Source: JAQVUB01 sp033809415 (lineage in GTDB: Bacteria > Verrucomicrobiota > Lentisphaeria > Oligosphaerales > Oligosphaeraceae). From it: a stretch of DNA of 17,559 nt. The first letter of the stretch is position 1, and the number at the start of each line of letters is the position of its first letter. A program made the translations under genes and the position numbers. The notes beneath the pieces are model-generated. The model saw only the letters and a list, made by a program, of their open reading frames with translations, did no database searches and was not told where the DNA came from. Where the stretch lies: NCBI GenBank assembly GCA_033809415.1, contig JAPXLT010000070.1:1-17559 (forward strand), read 5' to 3'. Below, piece by piece: positions 8,154 through 13,958 of the stretch.

Positions 8154-8298
8154 GTAATGCCTCTTCTGTAGTACAAGGTTTAGGGGTGCGTAGTGCGGGG
8201 GGGATGTCCTTGTCCTGTCCACTCTGTCCACACTGTCCACCACGTCTGACCCGCACCCCGCACCCCGCACCCCGCACTACAGAAAAATGAGGCATTAC
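8154..8298. repeat. Hairpin-forming composite repeat element (G-array / GTCC loop / C-array), locus 3
   Basis: The outer arms 8154-8172 and 8276-8298 are inverted repeats of 19 nt, identical apart from a 4-nt insertion in the right arm. Inside them GGGGTGCG-type units (8183-8203) face about four CCCCGCA-type units (8250-8278), which continue the pairing. The loop (8206-8247) is a GTCC array with cores at 8206, 8212, 8217, 8226 and 8235 and a GTCT at 8244, the last intervals being 9 nt. The whole 145-bp element could fold into one long hairpin. It lies between the divergent GH4 and methyltransferase genes. No convincing target-site duplication is visible. The rest of the gap (8084-8153, 8299-8388) holds only candidate promoters. 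Confidence 0.85.
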
Positions 8299-8330
8299 GA
8301 ACAAAGTATTTCAAAATATGGCCGTTGTAT

Positions 8331-8360
8331 TTGCGAAAAGCCCGTTCCGGGAGATATTAT
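8331..8360 (+). promoter_or_regulatory. Predicted promoter of the restriction-modification genes
   Basis: TTGCGA at 8331-8336 and TATTAT at 8355-8360 (overlapping TATAAT at 8358-8363) are spaced 18 nt. A transcript would start near 8367, about 20 nt before the ATG at 8389, outside the hairpin element. By-eye prediction only. Confidence 0.35.
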
Positions 8361-8388
8361 AATAGGTACAACCTCAAGAGTACAAGCG

Positions 8389-9555
8389 ATGAAGATTAAC
8401 TCCATAGAATTGTTCACCGGAGCCGGCGGCCTGGCGCTGGGACTCGAGAAAGTCGGATGCCAGCATAAGGCAATGGTCGAACTCGATTCTCATGCCTGCG
8501 ATACTATCCGCCTGAACATGAGCCGGGGGCAGGTTCTTGCCAAAGACTGGAAGCTTTACCAAGGAGATGTACGTGACGTTGTGTACGATGACTTGGTTGG
8601 TTCCGTGGAACTGGTCGCCGGCGGACCACCGTGCCAGCCGTTCTCGATGGGTGGAAAGGCGCGTGGGCGAAACGATACCCGGGATATGTTTCCCGAAGCT
8701 GTCCGCGCTGTCCGCGAACTGCATCCTCGTTGCTTCGTGTTTGAAAACGTCAAGGGACTCCTGCGGGAAAGCTTTGCAACCTATTTCAACTATATCGTCC
8801 TCCAGCTTTCCTACCCGACTGCCGTTAGGAGAGACGACGAAGACTGGATGGAGCACCTTTCGCGTCTGGAAAAAATCCACACCAGCGGGCACTTCCCAGA
8901 CGTGTCTTATCGGGTTGTTTATCGCCTGCTTAACGCCGCCGACTACGGTGTGCCACAATATCGCCACCGCATCTTTATCGTGGGCTTTCGTTCTGATTTG
9001 GGGCTGGAATGGAACTTCCCGGCGCCAACTCATGCCTTGGACAAATTGCTTTGGGAGCAGTGGGTCACCGGCGAGTACTGGGACTTGCACCAGGTTGCCA
9101 AGGCAAAACGTCCGACAATACCCGCAACGGTTGCCGCCAAGGTTGCCAGGCTCGAGGCCAATTATTCGCTGTTTCCGCCGCCTGGCGAACGTTACCGTAC
9201 AGTCCGCGACGCGATAGCCGGTCTGCCTGATCCGAGTACACCAAACGATATTCCCAACCATGAGTTCCGCGAGGGCGCGCGTCCGTATCCCGGCCATACC
9301 GGCAGTCCGCTCGATGAGCCATCCAAAGCGCTCAAGGCAGGTGCCCACGGTGTCCCCGGCGGCGAAAATATGATTGCCTTTCCCGATGGAAGCTTCCGAT
9401 ACTACACGACCCGAGAAGCGGCCAGAATACAGACTTTTCCTGACGACTATGTCTTCGCAAGCGCCTGGACCGAATCCATGCGCCAGATTGGCAATGCCGT
9501 TCCAATGCTACTTGCTGAGACTGTGGGCCACAGCATTGTCAAACAACTCAAATGA
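8389..9555 (+). CDS. Type II DNA (cytosine-5) methyltransferase of an Eco29kI-like system
   Basis: A 388-residue C5 cytosine methyltransferase that protects host DNA by methylating the endonuclease recognition site. Motif I is FTGAGG (9-14), which binds S-adenosylmethionine. Motif IV is GGPPCQPFS (78-86) with the catalytic Cys82. Motif VI is ENVKG (119-123), motif VIII is QYRHR (190-194), and motif X is GNAVP (368-372). The target-recognition region lies at about 200-310. Length matches M.Eco29kI as I recall it (about 380 residues). The start at 8389 puts motif I at the usual distance from the N-terminus; an in-frame ATG at 8287 lies inside the hairpin element and is rejected. The ribosome site is weak (AAGAG). 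The endonuclease gene begins 9 nt after the stop. Recognition of CCGCGG is inferred from the partner and not readable directly. Confidence 0.95.
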   Translation: MKINSIELFTGAGGLALGLEKVGCQHKAMVELDSHACDTIRLNMSRGQVLAKDWKLYQGDVRDVVYDDLVGSVELVAGGPPCQPFSMGGKARGRNDTRDMFPEAVRAVRELHPRCFVFENVKGLLRESFATYFNYIVLQLSYPTAVRRDDEDWMEHLSRLEKIHTSGHFPDVSYRVVYRLLNAADYGVPQYRHRIFIVGFRSDLGLEWNFPAPTHALDKLLWEQWVTGEYWDLHQVAKAKRPTIPATVAAKVARLEANYSLFPPPGERYRTVRDAIAGLPDPSTPNDIPNHEFREGARPYPGHTGSPLDEPSKALKAGAHGVPGGENMIAFPDGSFRYYTTREAARIQTFPDDYVFASAWTESMRQIGNAVPMLLAETVGHSIVKQLK

Positions 9556-9564
9556 GTCCCTCCT

Positions 9565-10188
9565 ATGCCGGAAGACATACCTATCCTTTCCCCATTCAAT
9601 TCTCTGGACAAGCGTAATCTGGCTGAAAGCATTGCCGATGCGATGCTGGAGCGTCCGGTTTCGCCATTGCCGCCCTCGCCATTTATCGGCGCAGGAATTT
9701 ATGCTATCTACTATATTGGAAGCTTTCCCCTGTACAAGCAAATTGCCCAGGCGAACCGGGATGACAAGTTTGGGCAACCGATCTATGTCGGCAAGGCAGT
9801 TCCGGCAGGTGCGCGAAAGGGAGGTTTCGGTTTGGATGCCGAACCGGGCAAGGCTTTGCATGTCAGATTGTGCGACCACGCAAAATCCGTGGAGGAAGCC
9901 TCGAATCTGAATCTCTCAGATTTTCTTTGCCGTTTCTTAGTGGTGGACGATATTTGGATACCACTGGCCGAATCCTTGCTTATAGAGCGTTTTTCCCCTT
10001 TGTGGAATATGCAGATTGATGGTTTTGGCAACCATAATCCAGGCAAGGGACGCTATAATCAGCAAAAATCCCAGTGGGACACGATTCATCCAGGACGTGC
10101 TTGGGCGGAACGGCTCCAGCCGAATGTCCAAACCGAGGCAGATATGCTCAGGGATGTGCAGCAGTTTATCGATGCAAAGTACAAGTAA
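9565..10188 (+). CDS. Eco29kI family GIY-YIG type II restriction endonuclease
   Basis: A 207-residue endonuclease that would cut unmethylated DNA; family members cut CCGCGG. GIY at 44-46 and YYIG at 49-52 begin the GIY-YIG fold, followed by PIYVGKAVPAGARKG (72-86). Candidate catalytic residues are Tyr46, Tyr74, Arg101, His105, Glu136 and Asn148. Their spacings (Arg to His 4, Glu to Asn 12) agree with the Eco29kI active site as I recall it (Tyr49, Tyr76, Arg104, His108, Glu142, Asn154), and the length is close to its 214 residues. All catalytic positions are intact, so the gene looks functional. The ATG at 9565 follows the methyltransferase stop by 9 nt with a poor ribosome site (CTCCT-like, not AGGAG), which may keep endonuclease expression low. 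No controller protein gene is visible. Confidence 0.92.
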   Translation: MPEDIPILSPFNSLDKRNLAESIADAMLERPVSPLPPSPFIGAGIYAIYYIGSFPLYKQIAQANRDDKFGQPIYVGKAVPAGARKGGFGLDAEPGKALHVRLCDHAKSVEEASNLNLSDFLCRFLVVDDIWIPLAESLLIERFSPLWNMQIDGFGNHNPGKGRYNQQKSQWDTIHPGRAWAERLQPNVQTEADMLRDVQQFIDAKYK

Positions 10189-10467
10189 GCGTTTCCAGTC
10201 GTGAATCTCACTTGAGAAACGATGCTATTTTCTGACGATGACCATAAAAAAGCAGTCAAACTGGACTCTGGCCGATTCGCCCTGTCTGATCCAGCTAACC
10301 TGCCTCCTGAACATCAAAACCGGGACGGTTGCGCTACTTTTTAAACCACATGCCATTCCATCCGTCAAAGTAACAAGTCTACAAATTTTCCGCGCTTTCC
10401 GTGCTTTCAGTGGACAAAAATAGATTCTGATTGCCGATCAATGGGAAAAGTCAACTGCTTTTTTGGA
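10189..10467. other. Intergenic region between convergent endonuclease and DUF6259 genes
   Basis: No gene is supported. It contains repeat copy B (10346-10423). A weak inverted pair, CGTTTC near 10190-10195 and GAAACG near 10216-10221, lacks a T-run and is not a convincing terminator. Unlike the other large gaps, it has neither a GTCC array nor a G-rich array. Confidence 0.6.
10346..10423 (-). repeat. Dispersed intergenic repeat, copy B
   Basis: Read on the - strand from 10423 it gives TTTTTGTCCACTGAAAGCAC, then GGAAAGCGCGGAAAA, then TTTGACGGATGGAATGGCAT, matching copy A at 4274-4352 at most positions. The block GAAAGCACGGAAAGCGCGGA is identical in both copies. Confidence 0.8.
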
Positions 10468-12555
10468 TTACCCATTTTTTTCGGATGGCAGGATAATAGC
10501 AGACAAGGGTGGGATAGCGACCGTCTTCTCCCCTGCCGTCACCGTCTGTTCGTAGGGGAAGTAATTGACCAGGAACTGCGCCTTTTCTCCATCCGGCGCT
10601 TCCCAGGAGGTGTGGAGTACTTTAGGTAATTCCATGCTGCGGTTGGAAAGGATGATGTTCCAAGACTCGCATTTCACATTGTGCAACGGTTCGAGCATCC
10701 GCCCATATAGAAGATACTGTGGATAGCGCCTTCGAAGAATATTCAGGTTGCGAATTAAGGTCAGGATGCTTTCCTGTTCTGGAGCCACCACCTCCCATTT
10801 GACCGCCCAGCACCAGTGGATGATGCCATCTTCTTTGAGTACGACAGAAAGAAGGTCCCCCGCATGGAATGCATAGGCGATGAAGTAGAGTACACATTCC
10901 GGGCACTCTAGGTATTTGACATTCCCAGAAACTCCGCCCTGGTTTCCTGCGAAACAGACAGTCCGTCCATGGAAGACGAAGGACTGTGCGGGCACAGGCT
11001 GTCCATAGAACCAGGTAAAACAAGCGCGTGCATCATTCAGCAAGAGATACTGGACGAACGGCTCTGCGGCGGAAGACTCACAGCCCAGCACCATTTCTGA
11101 GCCCAATGCCTTGATATCTTCCGTGCATTCAGTCAACAGTGAGCGCATGGATTCCGTCTGGGCAGGGCCTGGAACTGGGGGATGGCAGTGATTCTGACTG
11201 TAACAAATGTGCTGTCCGCCGCCATGGTTCTGGTCGAAAAACTGGCAGTAATCCGTTCCGAATTGTGTGATTTTTTGAATTTCCTCGCGAATCTGTTTCC
11301 GGGACCAGCCTTCCGTAAGGCAAAGGTCATACCCGAGGCGCTGGGATTCCGGGCCATTGCAGACAACCGCATCCAGTTCTCCTTTGGGTCCGCATAGCAT
11401 GAAGCGTTCCAGATTTTCTTTCCGGCAGCGTTCTTCCTGGGAGTAATCCGTGATGGAACTGGTCTGTGTCCATGCTGTGCCGGAGCAGTAAAGTCCCAGG
11501 TAATTCCCTTCCTTGTGGAGTTCATCCCGAAAATCGGCCAGGAGTTGCTCGCCTCCGAGAGGTGGCCAGACGTATGGCGGCGCCCATGGTGCCGTTCCCT
11601 CCCAGTGCATGAGAAGCGCCATGATCGGCGAATCAAGCTGCCTGCGAAGTTTTCGCAGAAAAGGAAGGGCGTTGGAGTAGGGATAGTAGCAGTTCGGATG
11701 CAGTTGATGTTTGCCATGATCCATCCCGGTGCCAAGCACAGGATAAATTACGGTAACGGGGGAATCCTCGATCAACTTGGGAAATGGTGCCGGCACCGGG
11801 GCATGGCTGTCGTACCAGTCCCTGTAGAGGGATGCTGCGCGCATCCAGTCGCCGTCGAATCCGGTGAGAACATACTCGAAGGGTGTGGAATAGCCGCTGC
11901 CGAAGCCGCATCCTGTGAATGTTTGCAGGGAAAGTCTCACAGTACCGTCATGCAGAGGGGCATATTCCACGGCCTTGGGGATGGAATTCTGGTCAAAAGC
12001 GGCAAAGAATACTCCGCCATCCTTTCCATAGGCAGCCAGGAACTGCATCATGCACCGCCCCGGGTACATGGCGCCAAACCCCTGCCCACGTTTGGCAAAT
12101 TCGATAGGATGGTACTTCGTATTTTTTGACTTTTCGCGCAACTCGGGATCAGTCACAATTATGCCATCAAAGTATGGATGAAAAATGGTTTGCTTGGCGC
12201 TGATGTGAAGCTGTGGTGCGTCAATCCACGCGAGTGCCTGGTCTGCCGGCACGCCTGAAACAGCATTGGAAAGAGCAATGTACTGTCCGCGAATTCGAAT
12301 GCGCAACTCGATTTTCAGGGTTGGCATCACGGTGCATCCAGTAAACAAAAAGCAATTGTCTTGGTAGGTGCAATTCGCAAAATCCGCTCCACATAAGTGC
12401 GTCAGCTCGCCCTTTAGGTCGCGAAACTGAAGAGTAAAGGGCGTGGCGGCAGGAACCGCCAGCTCCTTGCCGTGGCGGGAGACACTGAGAATTTGCCCAG
12501 TTTCTACAGCAAAAGTGACCGTGACGTCTGAAGTGCAAAATTGGGTTGTCATCAT
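10468..12555 (-). CDS. DUF6259-like putative glycosidase, cytoplasmic
   Basis: A 695-residue protein resembling the DUF6259 family of presumed TIM-barrel glycosidases. The first about 250 residues are a beta-rich domain, ending in FDGDWMRAASLYRDWYDSH, which leads into the barrel. The family-like signature HWEGTAPWAPPYVWPPLGGE lies at about residue 316 onward. YCQFFDQNHGGGQ, at about 433-445, carries an Asp in a position plausible for catalysis and is followed by CYSQNHCHPP. The C-terminal about 80 residues form a beta-sandwich-like tail. GGAGG at 12562-12566, 6 nt upstream, supports the first of two adjacent ATGs at 12555. No signal peptide is visible, so it probably acts in the cytoplasm. 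It follows the LamG gene in the same direction but across a 331-bp repeat-filled gap, so joint transcription is uncertain. The substrate is unknown. Confidence 0.75.
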   Translation of the reverse strand: MMTTQFCTSDVTVTFAVETGQILSVSRHGKELAVPAATPFTLQFRDLKGELTHLCGADFANCTYQDNCFLFTGCTVMPTLKIELRIRIRGQYIALSNAVSGVPADQALAWIDAPQLHISAKQTIFHPYFDGIIVTDPELREKSKNTKYHPIEFAKRGQGFGAMYPGRCMMQFLAAYGKDGGVFFAAFDQNSIPKAVEYAPLHDGTVRLSLQTFTGCGFGSGYSTPFEYVLTGFDGDWMRAASLYRDWYDSHAPVPAPFPKLIEDSPVTVIYPVLGTGMDHGKHQLHPNCYYPYSNALPFLRKLRRQLDSPIMALLMHWEGTAPWAPPYVWPPLGGEQLLADFRDELHKEGNYLGLYCSGTAWTQTSSITDYSQEERCRKENLERFMLCGPKGELDAVVCNGPESQRLGYDLCLTEGWSRKQIREEIQKITQFGTDYCQFFDQNHGGGQHICYSQNHCHPPVPGPAQTESMRSLLTECTEDIKALGSEMVLGCESSAAEPFVQYLLLNDARACFTWFYGQPVPAQSFVFHGRTVCFAGNQGGVSGNVKYLECPECVLYFIAYAFHAGDLLSVVLKEDGIIHWCWAVKWEVVAPEQESILTLIRNLNILRRRYPQYLLYGRMLEPLHNVKCESWNIILSNRSMELPKVLHTSWEAPDGEKAQFLVNYFPYEQTVTAGEKTVAIPPLSAIILPSEKNG

Positions 12556-12583
12556 GGAATGCCTCCGTACTATCGTCCAACTT

Positions 12584-12606
12584 CTTCTTTTTCGGGAAAG
12601 ATTTTT
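12584..12606 (+). repeat. Array-boundary motif, copy 1
   Basis: A 23-nt sequence ending GGGAAAGATTTTT that matches the - strand of 13760-13782 at 22 of 23 positions. In both places it directly borders a GTCC/GGAC array. It lies 29 nt upstream of the DUF6259 start codon. Confidence 0.75.
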
Positions 12607-12610
12607 TTAT

Positions 12611-12689
12611 GGACTAGGGACAGGGACAAGAATGGACATCATGGACACGAATGGACGTGATGGACTCGACGTTTAATGGACGAATGGAC
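12611..12689 (-). repeat. GTCC-core array, locus 5 (left arm of inverted repeat)
   Basis: On the + strand GGAC occurs at 12611, 12618, 12624, 12634, 12643, 12653, 12662, 12678 and 12686, so GTCC lies on the - strand, the sense strand of the DUF6259 gene 55 nt further on. Intervals are mostly 6-10 nt. The segment 12617-12638 is a perfect 22-nt inverted repeat of 12773-12794. Confidence 0.85.
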
Positions 12690-12717
12690 AGGCAAAAAAA
12701 AATGTCGCCTGCTGTAC

Positions 12718-12801
12718 GTGTCCATTCTTGTCCATTGTCCATTGTCCATTCAGCAGTCCATTCCGTCCATCGTGTCCATTCTTGTCCCTGTCCCTGTCCA
12801 T
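12718..12801 (+). repeat. GTCC-core array, locus 5 (right arm of inverted repeat)
   Basis: About nine GTCC cores on the + strand (GTCCATT, GTCCCT). It contains the 27-nt stretch 12737-12763 that is identical to 4416-4442. With 12611-12689 it can form a long imperfect hairpin with an AT-rich centre near 12693-12702. The gap 12556-12886 holds no gene. Confidence 0.85.
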
Positions 12802-12848
12802 TAAAAACACTCATTTTGCCGTTTGAATAGGTTGTGGACGCCAGCCCA

Positions 12849-12882
12849 CGCCAAGTCTTTTCGTGTTTTTTCGTTGTTAAAA
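12849..12882. repeat. Inverted repeat flanking the LamG gene, downstream copy
   Basis: It begins CGCCAAGTCTTTTCG and ends CGTTGTTAAAAT. It is the reverse complement of 13637-13663 apart from an extra 10 nt (CGTGTTTTTT). It lies 4 nt beyond the LamG stop codon. Confidence 0.8.
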
Positions 12883-12886
12883 TTTG

Positions 12887-13618
12887 TTAGAATTCCTTTG
12901 CGATGCTTAGCACCTGTTCGGGAGACAGGGGCTGGTCATAGATTTTGACATCGCTGATTGCTCCGACGAATCCGTAGGCGTATGCGTTATAGCTGCCAAT
13001 TTGGAAGGGGCGTGGTTTGGTGGGATATATGGTCATTGTTCTGGAGGCTGCTTCGATGCCGTTTATGAATATGCTGACAGTGGTGCCATCATAGGTCACT
13101 GCAACATGTTGCCATGCATCACGTTCTATTTTGACTTTGGCTGGGGAGACGTTGACCGAGCATGCGGTTTCTTTTGTTCCTTGCCCAGCCATCACGTAGA
13201 GTGTACCCCAGCCATATGTGACGCGGAAGCCCGGCCCATAATCTGACACCACATTTCCTAAGATTGTATACTGCTTGTCGCCTCGCACTTGGGCATCAAG
13301 CTTAAACCAGCACATGGCAGTGAAAGGTTGACTGAAATCGATGGAATGCGCAGCTGGAATTTCCAAAGATGCAACCGGCTTGGAAATGCACATGACATCA
13401 TTTTTGAAGTAAACTGCTTTGCCTCCCAGACGACCTTCACCCCATTGCAGTTTTTCAGCCACCTTAGGTACAACGTTGAACTGCTGGTTCCCAGTTGATC
13501 TGATGGCGGTCAAATCGCCTTCATCGAGCTTGAATTGCCATACTGGCTGGATTTCCTGAGCAGCGCAAAATGCTCCAAAGATTGCGATAAAAAGAAAAAA
13601 TACTGGTTTGTTCATCAT
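12887..13618 (-). CDS. Secreted LamG/concanavalin A-like domain protein
   Basis: A 243-residue protein: signal peptide (residues 1 to about 20, hydrophobic PVFFLFIAIFGAFCAA, cleavage near AA|QE) followed by one LamG-like jelly-roll domain. Typical features are WQHVAVTYDG (169-178), IFINGIEA (183-190) and FVGAISDVKIYDQPLSPEQV (217-236). Such domains usually bind carbohydrates; here the domain stands alone, without a catalytic module. AAGGAG at 13624-13629 precedes two adjacent ATGs (13618 and 13615), 5 or 8 nt away, and either may be used. The gene is bracketed by an inverted repeat (12849-12882 and 13637-13663) and lies 339 bp beyond the 942-residue protein gene in the same direction. Likely role: extracellular glycan binding; ligand unknown. 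Confidence 0.85.
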   Translation of the reverse strand: MMNKPVFFLFIAIFGAFCAAQEIQPVWQFKLDEGDLTAIRSTGNQQFNVVPKVAEKLQWGEGRLGGKAVYFKNDVMCISKPVASLEIPAAHSIDFSQPFTAMCWFKLDAQVRGDKQYTILGNVVSDYGPGFRVTYGWGTLYVMAGQGTKETACSVNVSPAKVKIERDAWQHVAVTYDGTTVSIFINGIEAASRTMTIYPTKPRPFQIGSYNAYAYGFVGAISDVKIYDQPLSPEQVLSIAKEF

Positions 13619-13636
13619 GGTTTCTCCTTAAAAACT

Positions 13637-13663
13637 ATTTTTTAACAACGAAAAGACTTGGCG
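13637..13663. repeat. Inverted repeat flanking the LamG gene, upstream copy
   Basis: It begins ATTTTTTAACAACG and ends AAAAGACTTGGCG. It is the partner of 12849-12882. It lies 18 nt upstream of the LamG ATG on the transcript side, before the ribosome site, so both copies would be in the LamG mRNA and could pair. Confidence 0.8.
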
Positions 13664-13688
13664 CGAACTGATCGCCCGCAATCCACAC

Positions 13689-13757
13689 GGACTTTACACG
13701 GACGGGACACGGACTTTACACGGACTTTACACGGACAACAAATCGGACGGATCGGAC
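13689..13757 (-). repeat. GTCC-core array, about 11-nt period, locus 6
   Basis: GGAC on the + strand at 13689, 13700, 13705, 13711, 13722, 13733, 13745 and 13754; several intervals are exactly 11 nt with the unit CACGGACTTTA. GTCC is thus on the - strand, the sense strand of the LamG gene that follows 71 nt away. Confidence 0.85.
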
Positions 13758-13759
13758 GG

Positions 13760-13788
13760 AAAAATCTTTCCCCAAAAAGAAGATTTTT
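13760..13788. repeat. Array-boundary motif copy 2, with AT-rich hairpin
   Basis: AAAAATCTT (13760-13768) and AAGATTTTT (13780-13788) form a 9-bp stem with an 11-nt loop. The part 13760-13782 matches 12584-12606 in reverse complement at 22 of 23 positions. The stem ends in T on either strand and could weakly stop transcription, but the low GC content makes that uncertain. Confidence 0.6.
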
Positions 13789-13864
13789 GGCGATACGAAA
13801 ATTTTATATTCGGCTTTATGGAATTGCGTCGTCGGTGTGGTTACAAGGTGTTTCCCATGCAATT

Positions 13865-13958
13865 CCCCGCACCCCGCACCCCGCACCCTGCACCCCGCAC
13901 CCTGCACCCCGCACCCCGCACCCCGCACCCCGCACCCTGCACCCTGCACCCTGCCCCC
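13865..13958 (-). repeat. G-rich heptamer tandem array (GGGTGCG type), locus 6
   Basis: About thirteen heptamers, CCCCGCA or CCCTGCA on the + strand and so GGGTGCG/GGGTGCA on the - strand. On that strand the array begins at the final base of the TAG stop codon of the 942-residue protein gene, the same arrangement as at 4040. It has strong G-quadruplex potential in the transcript. The sequence 13789-13864 between this array and the boundary motif contains an 8-bp inverted pair, GGAATTGC and GCAATTCC. Confidence 0.9.

Noticed and set aside
8374..9348. Long - strand open frame (324 codons)
   Set aside because: It is a shadow of the methyltransferase gene, which has all key C5 motifs.
10189..10221. 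Rho-independent terminator after the endonuclease gene
   Set aside because: The stem is only 6 bp with a 20-nt loop and has no T-run.
12849..13663. LamG gene as an integron cassette
   Set aside because: The flanking repeats are inverted to each other rather than attC sites in the same orientation, and no integrase or GTTRRRY core pattern was recognised.
1..13958. Repeat arrays as CRISPR arrays
   Set aside because: Repeat units are 7-11 nt with no 25-40 nt repeat plus unique spacer pattern, and no cas gene is present.
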